Notes: a model not told the origin generated them from the letters alone. 64,000 nt of DNA from Streptomyces sp. NBC_01478 (GCF_036227225.1 NZ_CP109444.1:7111501-7175500); one strand, 5' to 3'; shown: positions 45,906-55,361, counted from the stretch's first letter. Made by a program: numbers and translations.

Positions 45906-46309
45906 GCCCCGGCCGTCGGAGGGACCCAGCCCTGCGGTCCGACCGGCGGCACCTGCTCGTGCTCCAGGACTCCGCGCCTGCGGATCTTGTTGAGCACGAA
46001 CACGTTCCCCAGGTGCATCACCCCGAGCACCAGCAGCACCACGCCCACCTTCTTCGACAGGGCCTCGAAGATGCCCCGGGTGTCGTCGATGGTGCCGTCG
46101 CCGCTGAGGTAGAGGGCGACGAACCCGAGGTTGACCAGGTAGAAACCGACCACCAGGAGGTGGTTCACGGCCTCCGCGAGTTTTTCGTTCCCCCGTAGGA
46201 CGTCGGCCAGGAAGATCCGCCCGTTGCGGCTGAGCGTGCGGGCCACCCAGACGGTGAGTCCGATGCTGACGATCAGATAGATGACGTAGGCGATGACCGT
46301 GCGGTCCAT
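45902..46309 (-). CDS. Small integral membrane protein
   Basis: A 135-residue protein with three clear transmembrane helices (IAYVIYLIVSIGLTVWVA, HLLVVGFYLVNLGFVALYL, VGVVLLVLGVMHLGNVFVL). It ends in a Pro-rich tail with QVPPVGPQGWVPP. Family not recognised. It is the first gene of the operon behind two TTGAAC-type operators, so it is probably induced together with the DCC protein. Confidence 0.75.
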   Translation of the reverse strand: MDRTVIAYVIYLIVSIGLTVWVARTLSRNGRIFLADVLRGNEKLAEAVNHLLVVGFYLVNLGFVALYLSGDGTIDDTRGIFEALSKKVGVVLLVLGVMHLGNVFVLNKIRRRGVLEHEQVPPVGPQGWVPPTAGA

Positions 46310-46323
46310 GCGCCTCCCCCTTC

Positions 46324-46383
46324 TTGAACACGTTCAAAAACGCTGACAGGAAGAACTGTAGGAGCATTTTTGAACGTGTTCAA
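46324..46383. promoter_or_regulatory. Twin TetR-type operators (TTGAAC-N2-GTTCAA)
   Basis: TTGAACACGTTCAA at 46324-46337 and TTGAACGTGTTCAA at 46370-46383 are 14-bp dyads in mirror order, 46 bp apart. Flanks (AAAAACGCT and its counterpart AGCATTTTT) extend the mirror symmetry. The pair sits 15-75 bp upstream of the membrane-protein start, the likely promoter of the membrane-protein/DCC/TetR operon. The TetR encoded there is the obvious ligand. Confidence 0.7.
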
Positions 46384-46405
46384 CTTGCTTGCGCTGGGAC
46401 CTGCG

Positions 46406-46816
46406 TCACACCCGTCGCGCCAGCTCCGGCCGCTTCGAGTAGTCCGTGAACCCGAGGATGTTGCCCCAGGGGTCGGCGATCTCGACGGTCCACCCGGTGG
46501 CCACGGAGGAGGGTGCGTCGAGCAGCGCGATGCCGGCCGCCCCGAGGCGCTGCGCGGCCTTCCGCGCGTCCGGCACCTCCAGCCACACGCGGGGCGAGGG
46601 CCAGGCCGGCGGCCGGTGCCCGAGCCCCTCCTCCTGCCGCAGCAGCACCCCGGGCGTCTCGCCGCCGACCTTCAGGATCGCGATCCCGGCCTCGTCGAGC
46701 CGGAACCCGACGGTGAACCCGGCACGTTCGTAGAAGGGGACGGCCTCGGCGAGGTCTCCGACGGGGAGGAGGACGTTGTCGAAGCCGAGCAGTTCGTACG
46801 ACTCTTCATCTGACAT
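46406..46816 (-). CDS. VOC-family protein (glyoxalase/dioxygenase-like)
   Basis: A 136-residue single-unit vicinal-oxygen-chelate protein. Two beta-alpha-beta modules are visible: FDNVLLPVGDLAEAVPFYER at the start and RVWLEVPDARKAAQRL in the second half, with FTDYSKRPEL at the end. Metal ligands are not certain. Such proteins often bind or inactivate small metabolites. It lies just upstream of the twin operators on the minus strand but belongs to no clear operon. Confidence 0.85.
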   Translation of the reverse strand: MSDEESYELLGFDNVLLPVGDLAEAVPFYERAGFTVGFRLDEAGIAILKVGGETPGVLLRQEEGLGHRPPAWPSPRVWLEVPDARKAAQRLGAAGIALLDAPSSVATGWTVEIADPWGNILGFTDYSKRPELARRV

Positions 46817-46874
46817 GCCGTCAGGTTAGAGCGATGATCGGCGCAGGCCCGGGATTGGCGAGGGCGCGGGATTG

Positions 46875-47483
46875 TCAGTCGTTCTGGGGCTGTCCGGCCT
46901 TGAGGATCTCCGCGACGTCGAGGGTGACCTTCGCGCCGAGGGTGTCGGGGAGGGTGACGAGTTCGCCGGGGGCGTGGACGCGGTGGTTGGTGTACTCGCC
47001 TGTGGCCGGGTCCGTCAGGACGTGGAGGCGCTGGTGCTTGCGGTCGACGATGACGTAGACCGGGATCTTGGCCTGGGCGTAGGCGGTGACCTTGGTGCGG
47101 AGGTCGGCCTTCCAGTTGCTGGAGGTGACCTCCAGGACGAGTCGGAAGACCACGGGGTCGTAGCAGTTGTTCTCGACGAGGTGGTCTTCGATGTCGGCTT
47201 CGACGATGCAGAGATCGGGAATCGCGTAGTCCTCGGGGCCGTCCGGCAGCCAGACGCCGATGGCCTGGTGCACCTCGGTCTCGTTCTCATCGAGGCCGGC
47301 GGCCTCGAAAGGGCGAGTCACCTTCTTCAACGCCCTCGAATGAGCGACGTCGGGAGATGGCGTCACGAGGATCTGGCCTCCGATGATCTCGACGCGGCGG
47401 CCCGGAAGGCGATCCATGATCCGGTTCGCCTCCGCGATCAGCGGACGGTCGCCGTGCGGCTGCTCGACGGGTGCTGCGGACAT
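46875..47483 (-). CDS. Uma2-family (PD-(D/E)XK-like) protein
   Basis: A 202-residue protein of the Uma2/DUF820 family, predicted nucleases often found as many copies in cyanobacteria and Streptomyces. It has VEIIGGQILVTPSPDVAHS at the start, the acidic LVLEVTSSNWKADLRTKVTAYA core (an E-x-K-like segment) and VYVIVDRKHQRLHVLT. ATG 47483 has GGGAGG 7 nt upstream, which decides it over ATG 47519. Host role unknown. Confidence 0.88.
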   Translation of the reverse strand: MSAAPVEQPHGDRPLIAEANRIMDRLPGRRVEIIGGQILVTPSPDVAHSRALKKVTRPFEAAGLDENETEVHQAIGVWLPDGPEDYAIPDLCIVEADIEDHLVENNCYDPVVFRLVLEVTSSNWKADLRTKVTAYAQAKIPVYVIVDRKHQRLHVLTDPATGEYTNHRVHAPGELVTLPDTLGAKVTLDVAEILKAGQPQND

Positions 47484-47575
47484 CACGTGCCTCCCGTGGG
47501 CTGTTGTCGAGAGCATCATCGTAGGCCGGGCAGACCTCGGGAGTCCTGAGCGAGGCGCTTCACCCGATCGTGGTC

Positions 47576-47631
47576 CCGTACGCCCGAGGGCCCCGTTCCA
47601 GCACAGGAACGGGGCCCTCGGGGACGTACGG
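47576..47631 (-). terminator. Terminator of the sdhCDAB operon
   Basis: A long stem (outer CCGTACG/CGTACGG, inner CCCGAGGGCCCCGTTCC with its complement) with a 6-nt loop and a small bulge lies 10 bp after the sdhB stop. It is one of the strongest hairpins in the window. Confidence 0.85.
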
Positions 47632-47640
47632 GAAAGAACC

Positions 47641-48420
47641 TCAGAAGCGCCGCGTGATCAGCGCCCGCTTCACTTCCTGGATAGCCTTCGTGACCTCGAT
47701 GCCGCGCGGGCACGCGTCCGTGCAGTTGAAGGTCGTGCGGCAACGCCACACGCCGTCACGGTCGTTGAGGATCTCCAGGCGCTGCTCGCCCGCCTCGTCA
47801 CGCGAGTCGAAGATGAAGCGGTGCGCGTTGACGATGGCCGCCGGGCCGAAGTACTGGCCGTCGTTCCAGAAGACCGGGCACGAGGACGTGCACGCCGCGC
47901 AGAGGATGCACTTCGTGGTGTCGTCGAAGCGCTCGCGGTCCTCGGCCGTCTGGAGACGCTCGCGCGTGGGCTCGTTCGTGTCCTTCGTGATCAGGAACGG
48001 CATCACGTCGCGGTACGCCTGGAAGAACGGGTCCATGTCGACGACCAGGTCCTTCAGGACCGTCAGACCCTTGATCGGCTCGACCGTGATCGGCTTCTCG
48101 GGGTTGAGGTCCTTGATCAGGGTCTTGCAGGCGAGACGGTTCTTGCCGTTGATCCGCATCGCGTCCGAACCGCAGATGCCGTGGGCGCAAGAGCGGCGGA
48201 AGGTCAGCGTGCCGTCGATGTCCCACTTGATCTTGTGGAGACCGTCGAGGACGCGCTCCTTGGGGTCGATCTCCATCTGGAAGTCTTCCCAGACCGCTTC
48301 CGCCGAGACCTCGGAGTTGAAGCGGCGGACCCGGAAGGTGACCGTGATGTAGGGGGAGTCGGCGAAGCCGGGCTCGGGCTGGCCGGCCGCTTCCGCCTTG
48401 TCCAGAACAGGGGTAGCCAT
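47641..48420 (-). CDS. sdhB: Succinate dehydrogenase iron-sulfur subunit
   Basis: A 259-residue electron-transfer subunit of complex II. The ligands for [2Fe-2S] are in CAHGICGSDAMRINGKNRLAC, and those for [4Fe-4S] and [3Fe-4S] are in CILCAACTSSCP and CRTTFNCTDACPRG. It passes electrons from SdhA to the quinone site. The ATG overlaps the sdhA stop by 1 nt. It is the last gene of sdhCDAB and is followed by a strong terminator. Confidence 0.97.
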   Translation of the reverse strand: MATPVLDKAEAAGQPEPGFADSPYITVTFRVRRFNSEVSAEAVWEDFQMEIDPKERVLDGLHKIKWDIDGTLTFRRSCAHGICGSDAMRINGKNRLACKTLIKDLNPEKPITVEPIKGLTVLKDLVVDMDPFFQAYRDVMPFLITKDTNEPTRERLQTAEDRERFDDTTKCILCAACTSSCPVFWNDGQYFGPAAIVNAHRFIFDSRDEAGEQRLEILNDRDGVWRCRTTFNCTDACPRGIEVTKAIQEVKRALITRRF

Positions 48421-50174
48421 CAGTACTTACGCTCCATCGGCTGGTAGCGGGTCTGGACGACCGGCTTGTAGTCGAGACGGATGGACTCGGTGCCGTCGTC
48501 GCCGACCTCGCGGTACGCCATGGTGTGGCGCATGAAGTTGACGTCGTCGCGGTTGGGGTAGTCCTCGCGGTAGTGACCGCCGCGGGACTCCTTGCGGGCG
48601 AGCGCCGAGACCGCCATGACCTCGGCGAGGTCGAGCAGGTTGCCCAGCTCGATGGCCTCCAGGAGGTCCGTGTTGAACCGGCGGCCCTTGTCCTGGATCG
48701 AGACGTTGCGGTAGCGCTCGCGCAGCTCCGCGATCTTCTCGACCGCCGTCTTGATCGTCTGCTCGGTGCGGAACACCATGACGTTCGCGTCCATGCACTC
48801 CTGCAGCTCGCGGCGGATGACCGCCACGCGCTCGGTGCCCGTGGAGTTGCGCAGGTGCTCGACCTGGTCGATGACCTGCTGCGCCGGGTCCTCGGGCAGC
48901 TCGACGTAGGACGCCTTCTGCGAGTACTCCGCCGCCGCGATGCCCGCCCGGCGCCCGAACACGTTGATGTCCAGGAGGGAGTTGGTGCCCAGGCGGTTGG
49001 CGCCGTGCACCGACACGCACGCGACCTCGCCGGCCGCGTACAGGCCCGGGACGACCGTGGTGTTGTCGGTGAGGACCTCACCCTGGACGTTGGTCGGGAT
49101 GCCGCCCATCGCGTAGTGCGCGGTGGGCTGGATCGGGATCGGGTCCGTGTACGGCTCGATACCGAGGTAGGTGCGCGCGAACTCCGTGATGTCCGGGAGC
49201 TTCGCGTCGAGCTGCTCCGGCGGGAGGTGGGTGAGGTCGAGGTAGACGTGGTCGCCCTCGGGACCGCAGCCGCGCCCCTCACGGATCTCGGTGTAGATCG
49301 ACCGCGACACGACGTCACGGGACGCGAGGTCCTTCATGACCGGCGCGTACTTCTCCATGAAGCGCTCGCCGTCCTTGTTGCGGAGGATGCCGCCCTCACC
49401 GCGGGCGCCCTCCGTCAGCAGGATGCCCATGCGCCAGATGCCGGTCGGGTGGAACTGGAAGAACTCCATGTCCTCCAGCGGCAGTCCGCGCCGGTACACG
49501 GCCGCCTGGCCGTCACCGGTCAGGGTGTGCGCGTTCGACGTCACCTTGAAGAACTTGCCGCAGCCGCCGGACGCGTAGATCACGGCCTTCGCCTGGAAGA
49601 CGTGGATCTCGCCGGTCGCCAGCTCGTACGCGACCACGCCCACGGACGTCTTCACGCCGTCGACGTCGGCGATCAGTTGGTCGAGGACGTAGAACTCGTT
49701 GAAGAACTCCACGCCCTCCTTCACGCAGTTTTGATACAGCGTCTGGAGGATCATGTGGCCGGTGCGGTCGGCCGCGTAGCAGGAGCGGCGGACCGGGGCC
49801 TCGCCGTGGTTGCGGCTGTGACCGCCGAAGCGGCGCTGGTCGATCGTGCCGTTCGGCGTGCGGTTGAACGGCAGGCCCATCTTCTCCAGGTCGAGGACCG
49901 AGTCGATGGCCTCCTTCGCCAGGATCTCGGCGGCGTCCTGGTCGACCAGGTAGTCGCCGCCCTTGATCGTGTCGAAGGTGTGCCACTCCCAGTTGTCCTC
50001 CTCCACGTTGGCGAGCGCGGCGGCCATACCGCCCTGCGCGGCGCCCGTGTGGGAGCGGGTGGGGTAGAGCTTCGTCAGGACCGCGGTGCGGCTGCGCTTC
50101 GTCGACTCGATCGCGGCGCGCATTCCGGCGCCGCCGGCGCCGACGATGACGGTGTCGTATTTGTGGATCTTCAT
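48420..50174 (-). CDS. sdhA: Succinate dehydrogenase flavoprotein subunit
   Basis: A 584-residue subunit that oxidises succinate to fumarate. Features: FAD loop [14 protein letters not shown] at the N-terminus, [13 protein letters not shown] around the flavin-linking His, [12 protein letters not shown], and [13 protein letters not shown] near the active site. Length is standard. It lies 30 bp after sdhD and overlaps sdhB by one base. Confidence 0.97.
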   Translation of the reverse strand: MKIHKYDTVIVGAGGAGMRAAIESTKRSRTAVLTKLYPTRSHTGAAQGGMAAALANVEEDNWEWHTFDTIKGGDYLVDQDAAEILAKEAIDSVLDLEKMGLPFNRTPNGTIDQRRFGGHSRNHGEAPVRRSCYAADRTGHMILQTLYQNCVKEGVEFFNEFYVLDQLIADVDGVKTSVGVVAYELATGEIHVFQAKAVIYASGGCGKFFKVTSNAHTLTGDGQAAVYRRGLPLEDMEFFQFHPTGIWRMGILLTEGARGEGGILRNKDGERFMEKYAPVMKDLASRDVVSRSIYTEIREGRGCGPEGDHVYLDLTHLPPEQLDAKLPDITEFARTYLGIEPYTDPIPIQPTAHYAMGGIPTNVQGEVLTDNTTVVPGLYAAGEVACVSVHGANRLGTNSLLDINVFGRRAGIAAAEYSQKASYVELPEDPAQQVIDQVEHLRNSTGTERVAVIRRELQECMDANVMVFRTEQTIKTAVEKIAELRERYRNVSIQDKGRRFNTDLLEAIELGNLLDLAEVMAVSALARKESRGGHYREDYPNRDDVNFMRHTMAYREVGDDGTESIRLDYKPVVQTRYQPMERKY

Positions 50175-50204
50175 CAGAATTCCTCAGTCCCTCAGCCCGA
50201 TGGC

Positions 50205-50687
50205 CTAGCGGATGTTCGGGTCGAAGGTGAAGATCACCAGCGTGCCCAGCAGGATGGTGAACACCGTGGCGGTGTAGAGCAGGCCCTTGAGCCACAGCCG
50301 GGTGTTCGCGCGCTCCGCGTAGTCGTTGATGACCGTGCGCAGGCCGTTGGCGCCGTGCAGCATCGCCAGCCAGAGCATCAGCAGGTCCCAGACCTGCCAG
50401 AACGGCGAGGCCCAGCGGCCGGCCACGAAGGCGAAGCCGATCTTCGAGACGCCGCCGTCGAGCACGAGCTGGATCAGCAGGTGGCCGAGGACCAGGACGA
50501 CCAGCACGACGCCCGACAGGCGCATGAAGATCCAGCCGTACATCTCGAAGTTGCCCCGGGTCGACTTCGGGGTCTTCTTGGTGCGTTTGCGGGGGGCCTC
50601 GATGAGGGGCGCGGGGTTGTCTACGGTGTAGACGGCCGCGCTCTCCACCGGGCCGATGCCCGACGTTGCGGTTTCAGTCGTGGACAT
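50205..50687 (-). CDS. sdhD: Succinate dehydrogenase hydrophobic membrane anchor subunit
   Basis: A 160-residue membrane protein. After a charged N-terminus there are three helices (FMRLSGVVLVVLVLGHLLIQLVL in part, WDLLMLWLAMLHGANGLRTV, LLYTATVFTILLGTLVIFTF). HLLIQL and LHGANGLR are the usual heme/quinone-site segments. ATG 50687 is 5 bp after the sdhC stop, so the two anchors are translated together. Confidence 0.93.
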   Translation of the reverse strand: MSTTETATSGIGPVESAAVYTVDNPAPLIEAPRKRTKKTPKSTRGNFEMYGWIFMRLSGVVLVVLVLGHLLIQLVLDGGVSKIGFAFVAGRWASPFWQVWDLLMLWLAMLHGANGLRTVINDYAERANTRLWLKGLLYTATVFTILLGTLVIFTFDPNIR

Positions 50688-50692
50688 CTGCG

Positions 50693-51073
50693 TCAGCTCC
50701 CGAAGACAACACGAGCGGCGTGGCCGAGCACGGGGTAGATCGCCCCGAGCATGAGCACGACCCACAGGCCGACGACGGACCAGAGCATCTGCTTCTGGTA
50801 GCGCGGGCCCTTCGACCAGAAGTCGACGGCGATGACGCGCAGGCCGTTGAGGGCGTGGAAGAGGATCGCGGCGACGAGGCCGTACTCCAGCAGTGCGACG
50901 ATCGGCGTCTTGTAGGTGGCTACGACCTTGTCGTAGTCCTCGGGGGAGACACGCACAAGAGCGGTGTCCAGCACATGTACGAACAGGAAGAAGAAGATGA
51001 GGACGCCGGTGACTCGATGAGCCACCCAGGACCACATTCCTTCCCGGCCGCGGTACAGCGTTCCAGCCGGCAC
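50693..51073 (-). CDS. sdhC: Succinate dehydrogenase cytochrome b556 subunit
   Basis: A 126-residue membrane protein with three helices. WSWVAHRVTGVLIFFFLFVHVLD holds the conserved SxxHR-like heme and quinone region, and LFHALNGLRVIAVDF the second His. GTG 51073 has GGAGGG 8 nt upstream. It is the first gene of sdhCDAB. A candidate promoter lies about 110 bp upstream. Confidence 0.92.
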   Translation of the reverse strand: MPAGTLYRGREGMWSWVAHRVTGVLIFFFLFVHVLDTALVRVSPEDYDKVVATYKTPIVALLEYGLVAAILFHALNGLRVIAVDFWSKGPRYQKQMLWSVVGLWVVLMLGAIYPVLGHAARVVFGS

Positions 51074-51184
51074 GGAAGAACCCTCCGGGAGCGGGGATTT
51101 AGGGCCGCGCCGGCTTCTCTGTCGGTCGGGCCCGGCCGGGTACGGTCCTCCGGCCCTCAGCATCGTAACCAGGCGCTGACGCGG

Positions 51185-51214
51185 GTCTTACGGCGGGCCT
51201 GCTTGTGTGATCAA
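51185..51214 (-). promoter_or_regulatory. Candidate promoter of sdhCDAB
   Basis: On the minus strand, TTGATC (51214-51209) and TAAGAC (51190-51185) are separated by 18 bp, a fair match to a vegetative promoter. It would give a leader of about 105 nt before sdhC. This is a pattern match only. Confidence 0.4.
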
Positions 51215-51281
51215 ACTGGCACCCAAAGGTGCGCGTATGGGCTAGTTTCGGGCGGCTGGTGGGGTGGGGGGCTTGTCTTGT

Positions 51282-51356
51282 TTGCCGGGTGCGGGCCGAA
51301 TGTGGCTGGTCGCGCCCCGCGGCGGAGCCGCACATGTCACAGCCCCGCGCCCCTTA
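51282..51356. repeat. Dispersed Streptomyces repeat at the 3' end of the OHCU gene
   Basis: The block runs GGGTGCGGGCCGAATGTGGC, GGTCGCGCC, GCGGCGGAGCCGC and AGCCCCGCGCCCCTT. From memory this is a common Streptomyces intergenic repeat. Its end supplies the last few codons of the OHCU decarboxylase. Confidence 0.55.
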
Positions 51357-51903
51357 GGGAATCCACCAACCGTCCTCTTGCCAGGCGCCGGAGTTCCTCC
51401 GCCACCACCACCCGCTCCTCCTCCGGATCGTTCGTCAACCGTGACCGGATTCCTGCCAGTACGTGGTCCAGGACCTCGTCCGGGGCAATTCCGTCCGGGC
51501 AGATGACGAACACGTGGCCGAAGCGGGCCTCGTACGCCGCGTGGGCCGCGTCGAGGGCCATGTGGGCCGCCTCGTAGGTGTCGTCCGGCAGGACCGGGAG
51601 GGACTCGCCCGCCAGCGCCTCCGCCAGGTCGCCCGGTGTGAGGTCGTACGCCGCCTCGTCGGATGCGGCGAGTAGGGCGTCCAGGTCGGGGTAGGGGCGG
51701 TGGTCGGTGAGGCGGCGGGACCAGCGGAGGCTGTGGAGGCAGGTGAGGAGGGTGCGGCGGGCGTCCTCGGGAGGCGCTGTGTTGAACGTCTCCAGCGCAT
51801 TCGGGGACGGCGAGGTGCGGGACTGCTCGGGCAGCGCCGGTATGGCCACTCGGCCGGGGAGGTGGGGGAGGCGGTGCGCAGGCAGGGTGGATCCTCGCGT
51901 CAC
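51337..51903 (-). CDS. 2-oxo-4-hydroxy-4-carboxy-5-ureidoimidazoline (OHCU) decarboxylase
   Basis: A 188-residue all-helical protein of the UraD type, which decarboxylates OHCU to allantoin in urate breakdown. FNTAPPEDARRTLLTCL, the LRWSRRLTDHRPYPD stretch, and YEARFGHVFVICPDG with EEERVVVAEELRRLA match the family. In many UraD proteins the catalytic His sits earlier (in PHPR-like motifs); here TDHRPYPD may supply it. GTG 51903 gives the full length; a GTG at 51849 is also possible. No other urate gene is near. Confidence 0.8.
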   Translation of the reverse strand: MTRGSTLPAHRLPHLPGRVAIPALPEQSRTSPSPNALETFNTAPPEDARRTLLTCLHSLRWSRRLTDHRPYPDLDALLAASDEAAYDLTPGDLAEALAGESLPVLPDDTYEAAHMALDAAHAAYEARFGHVFVICPDGIAPDEVLDHVLAGIRSRLTNDPEEERVVVAEELRRLARGRLVDSLRGAGL

Positions 51904-52070
51904 GGACGGTGCGGCAGGGGATGTGGTGAGAGAAGTGGTGAGAAGTGCGTCACCACGTTATCTGGAGTGGTCATGACGTGTTCGACAGATGCCCGAATTT
52001 CACCCGGACGGGAGAGTTTCGGAACGTGTGGTGGACACCCGCGATCCACCGGGGGCCGTAGGTTGGCGCC

Positions 52071-53753
52071 GTGAGCCAGCACAGGCGCCGCTCGTCGGCG
52101 AAGCAGGTGAAGCGGAAGCAGATGCTGAAGCAGAAGCGGGGGCTGATCGCGGTCGCCGCGGCCACCGCCGTGGTCGCGGGTGGGGTGGGGCTCGGGCTGT
52201 GGGCGTCGTCCGGGGACGACGGGAGCCCTGTCGGCGCCGCGCTGAGTCCCTCCGAGGGTGCCGCCTCGTCCTCGCGTGCCGCAGCCTCGCGCACCCCCAC
52301 TCCCACGCCGAGCCCGACCCGCGTCTATCCGCTGTCGCGGACGCCCCGCACCATTCCCGCCGTGCGCTCGCACACCCCGGCACGCGGTCCCGGCTGGCGG
52401 CCAGCCAAGGGGGAGCGGGTCGTCGTCGACGACGCTGACCTCGTCGACGAGGGGCGGCTGATCGCCGGTGAGCTGGGGCTGTCGTACGCGGGCGAGACGA
52501 GTGACGTGCGCGCCGGGGACGTACGGCTGGCGCTGAACGACGACGAGGGCGCGAACCCGGAGTCGTACGCGATGACCGTGCGCGGCGGGCGGGTCACCAT
52601 CAGCGGGCCCTCGGACGCGGGGGTGTTCTACGGCACCCGCACGCTCAAGCAGGAAGTGCACGGCGGCTCCACGGCGCCGGAGGGCGTCGTGCACGACCAA
52701 CCGGCCAAGCCGCGGCGCGGGTTCATGCTGGACATCGCGCGCAAGCCGTTCACCGCGTCCTGGATCGAGGACCGGGTACGGGAGTTGGGCGACCTCAAGT
52801 TCAACGAACTGGGGCTGCACTTCTCCGACGACCAGGGTTTCCGGATCGAGTCCACCAGCCATCCCGAGGTCGTCTCCAAGAACCATCTGACCAAGGCCCA
52901 GGTGAAGGCGATCGTCGATCTCGCCGCAAGTCGGCACATCACCGTCGTGCCCGAGATCGACTCGCCGGGGCATCTGGGCGCGGTGCTCGCCGCCCACCCG
53001 GACCTGCAACTGCGCAATGTCTCGGGTGTCGCCACGCGCGGTGCCATCGACATCTCCAAGGACGCGTCCGCCGCGATCGTCGACGAACTGCTCGACGAAT
53101 ACGCCGGGTTGTTCCCCGGCGACCAGTGGCACCTCGGCGGCGACGAGTACCAGGCGCTGACCGTCGCCAACCCCCAGGCGTCCTTCCCGCAGTTGGCCGC
53201 CGCCGCGACGAAGGCCTACGGCTCCGGCGGCACCGTCGCCGACCTCACCACCAACTGGCTCAACGACCGCGCCGACACCGTCCGCAACCACGACCGGACG
53301 ATGCGGGTGTGGAACGACGGCTTCTTCGCGGGTACGTCCGTGCAGGCCGCCAAGGATCTCCAAGTCGCGTACTGGACGGGCAAGGAGATCGGCGCCCGGC
53401 AGCCCGTCGCCTATCTGAGCGCGGGGCGCAAGGTCCTCAACTACAACGACGAGTACCTGTATTACGTCCTCGGCGAGCCGCAGACCTTCGTCTATCCGAC
53501 CGGGCGGCGGATCTACGAGCAGTGGACCCCGCGCGTGCTGCGCGGCACACAGGCCGTCCCCGCGAAGTACGACGGCCAGATCCTCGGCGGCTCCTTCGCG
53601 GTCTGGTGCGACCTCGCCAACTCGCAGACACAGGCCCAGGTCGCGGCCGGCATCCGGATGCCGCTGCGGGCCACCGTCCAGAAGCTGTGGGACCCGGGGA
53701 CACCGGCGCTGACCTGGACGCAGTTCAAGTCCCTCGCGGACAAGGTGGGTTGA
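52071..53753 (+). CDS. Beta-N-acetylhexosaminidase, glycoside hydrolase family 20
   Basis: A 560-residue enzyme. An N-terminal transmembrane anchor (GLIAVAAATAVVAGGVGLGLW) is followed by a Ser/Pro/Thr linker (RTPTPTPSPTRVYP). Then come a GH20 beta domain and the barrel. FMLDIARKPFT, VVPEIDSPGHLGAVLA and the catalytic Asp-Glu pair in HLGGDEYQA are intact. It probably trims N-acetylglucosamine from chitin- or peptidoglycan-derived oligosaccharides outside the cell, staying membrane-bound. GTG start at 52071. Confidence 0.92.
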   Translation: MSQHRRRSSAKQVKRKQMLKQKRGLIAVAAATAVVAGGVGLGLWASSGDDGSPVGAALSPSEGAASSSRAAASRTPTPTPSPTRVYPLSRTPRTIPAVRSHTPARGPGWRPAKGERVVVDDADLVDEGRLIAGELGLSYAGETSDVRAGDVRLALNDDEGANPESYAMTVRGGRVTISGPSDAGVFYGTRTLKQEVHGGSTAPEGVVHDQPAKPRRGFMLDIARKPFTASWIEDRVRELGDLKFNELGLHFSDDQGFRIESTSHPEVVSKNHLTKAQVKAIVDLAASRHITVVPEIDSPGHLGAVLAAHPDLQLRNVSGVATRGAIDISKDASAAIVDELLDEYAGLFPGDQWHLGGDEYQALTVANPQASFPQLAAAATKAYGSGGTVADLTTNWLNDRADTVRNHDRTMRVWNDGFFAGTSVQAAKDLQVAYWTGKEIGARQPVAYLSAGRKVLNYNDEYLYYVLGEPQTFVYPTGRRIYEQWTPRVLRGTQAVPAKYDGQILGGSFAVWCDLANSQTQAQVAAGIRMPLRATVQKLWDPGTPALTWTQFKSLADKVG

Positions 53754-53805
53754 GGGCGGGCAGTATGTTCCTCCCTGTCGCTCGCACTCGGGGGGTTGTT
53801 TCATC

Positions 53806-54498
53806 GTGTCCGTTCCCATATCCACGCCCAGACCCGTGTCCCGTCTCCGCTCACCGGTCGGCATGGGCCGGGCCGCCGCCGCGCTGCTCGGGATCGTCGT
53901 CGCCGCCGATCTGTTCGCCGTCTACACCGGATTCAGGCTGTACGGCGTGACGGGCGACCTCATGAACGGCGCGACCGGCGGTGCGGTCCTCCGGCGGGCC
54001 GACGCCGCGGAGTCGCTCGACTCGCTGGCCGGGAAGGTCCATTCGGGCTCGGTGCTCGTGTGCGTCATCGTGTACGTGTCCTGGTTCGTGCTGGTGCGGG
54101 GCAACGCCGAGGTGTTCGATCCGGCCGAGCAGAGCATGAAGTCCTGGTGGGCGGTCGTCGGGTGGTTCGCCCCGGGGCTGAACCTCTGGTACCCGCGCCG
54201 GATCACCCTGGAGATCTGGGACGCCAGCAGGCCGCCCGCGGGCGCTCGCAGGTCGCATCTCCTGGTCAACGTGTGGTGGACGCTGTGGCTGTTCCTGCTC
54301 TTCGCCTACTGGCTGGGCCACCAGCACTACGAGAAGAACCGCGCGCCCGACTACAACCACGCCGTCCTCCAGTTGTCGCTGTTCGCCGACGTTGTCGAGA
54401 TCGCGGCCGGCGTCCTCGCGATCCTCGTCGTCCTGCGCCTGACCCGCATGCAGCGGGACAAGGCACTGGCGGGGCCGGGTGTTCGGCTCACGGTCTGA
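53806..54498 (+). CDS. DUF4328-type membrane protein
   Basis: A 230-residue protein with about five hydrophobic segments. VCVIVYVSWFVLVRGN, then WWAVVGWFAPGLNLWYPRRI and LLVNVWWTLWLFLLFAYWL match DUF4328 proteins (the W-FxPxxNLW-P region is the landmark). Function unknown. GTG 53806 is preceded by GGGGGG at 53790-53795. It stands alone between the hexosaminidase and a hypothetical gene. Confidence 0.85.
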   Translation: MSVPISTPRPVSRLRSPVGMGRAAAALLGIVVAADLFAVYTGFRLYGVTGDLMNGATGGAVLRRADAAESLDSLAGKVHSGSVLVCVIVYVSWFVLVRGNAEVFDPAEQSMKSWWAVVGWFAPGLNLWYPRRITLEIWDASRPPAGARRSHLLVNVWWTLWLFLLFAYWLGHQHYEKNRAPDYNHAVLQLSLFADVVEIAAGVLAILVVLRLTRMQRDKALAGPGVRLTV

Positions 54499-54635
54499 CG
54501 ACCAGTTGGCCGAAAACCTCTTCTTCCGTTTCTCGACCTGCCCAGGGTGCTCCCGTGTGACACTCCCGGGGTGGAGCACGCAGTTCGGGGAAAGGCGGGC
54601 TCCATAGGGGAGGCGCCCCGAAGAGGGAGGTCTGG

Positions 54636-55205
54636 ATGAGTCTGGCGGAACTGATCGCGCAGGCCGACGAACGCGCGCTGGCCGTCGGCGGACTGGCTTG
54701 TTTGGATCGGTGCGTGCCGCTGCTGGGCGGCGACGACGAGGTGCTGCGGCCCCTGTGGTCCAGCCTCGCGGACGGCGCCGAGGGGGAGACGTGGGGCGAG
54801 TGCCTGGAGCAGGCGCGTGCCAAGCTGCCCGCCCTCTTCGAGGAACCCGACGAGGACCGTGCCGTGGCGCTGGCCCGCACGATGCTCGCGACCGCGCCGG
54901 CGATTCCGGCCGGCCCCGCGGTACGGGAGTGGGCCGACGCCTGCTCGCTCGCCTCGCTGCGGATCCACCGGCTGCTGGAGGTCATGGCCCCCGCCGACGA
55001 CGCGGACGCGATCGACTCGCGCCGTGAGGGTCGTACGGACGGAATGTCGCCCCTCGTCGCCGCCGAGCTGCGGCGCCAGATCGCCGTCCTGGAACTCCTC
55101 GCCGTAACCGGCCCCGGCGGACTGCGCCAGGTGCTCGCGGTGTCGACGGAGGGACGCCGGGTGCTGCGCGCGGTGGTCTCGCGGCGGGCGCGCGGGCGGA
55201 GTTGA
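54636..55205 (+). CDS. Conserved hypothetical protein, helical
   Basis: A 189-residue soluble, Ala/Leu/Glu-rich protein with mostly helical character. Strong ribosome site GAGGGAGG at 54623-54630. No catalytic motif or known domain was recognised. It begins MSLAELIAQADERALAVGG and ends in a basic RRARGRS tail. Codon use matches the neighbours, so I take it as real. It precedes an MFS gene by 156 bp on the same strand but is probably separate. Confidence 0.7.
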   Translation: MSLAELIAQADERALAVGGLACLDRCVPLLGGDDEVLRPLWSSLADGAEGETWGECLEQARAKLPALFEEPDEDRAVALARTMLATAPAIPAGPAVREWADACSLASLRIHRLLEVMAPADDADAIDSRREGRTDGMSPLVAAELRRQIAVLELLAVTGPGGLRQVLAVSTEGRRVLRAVVSRRARGRS

Positions 55206-55361
55206 GGACGGGACCGGGACGGGGCCTGTGAACGACGCGCGGGGACAAGGGAGTTCGGTGGCGCGGGGCTCGGCAAAATCGAGGTAATAAGAGACGCTGG
55301 CGTTCCCCAACGGTGGGGTCCGGGAGGACGATGAAGGCGGCCGCCGGACCGGGGAGGGCAT

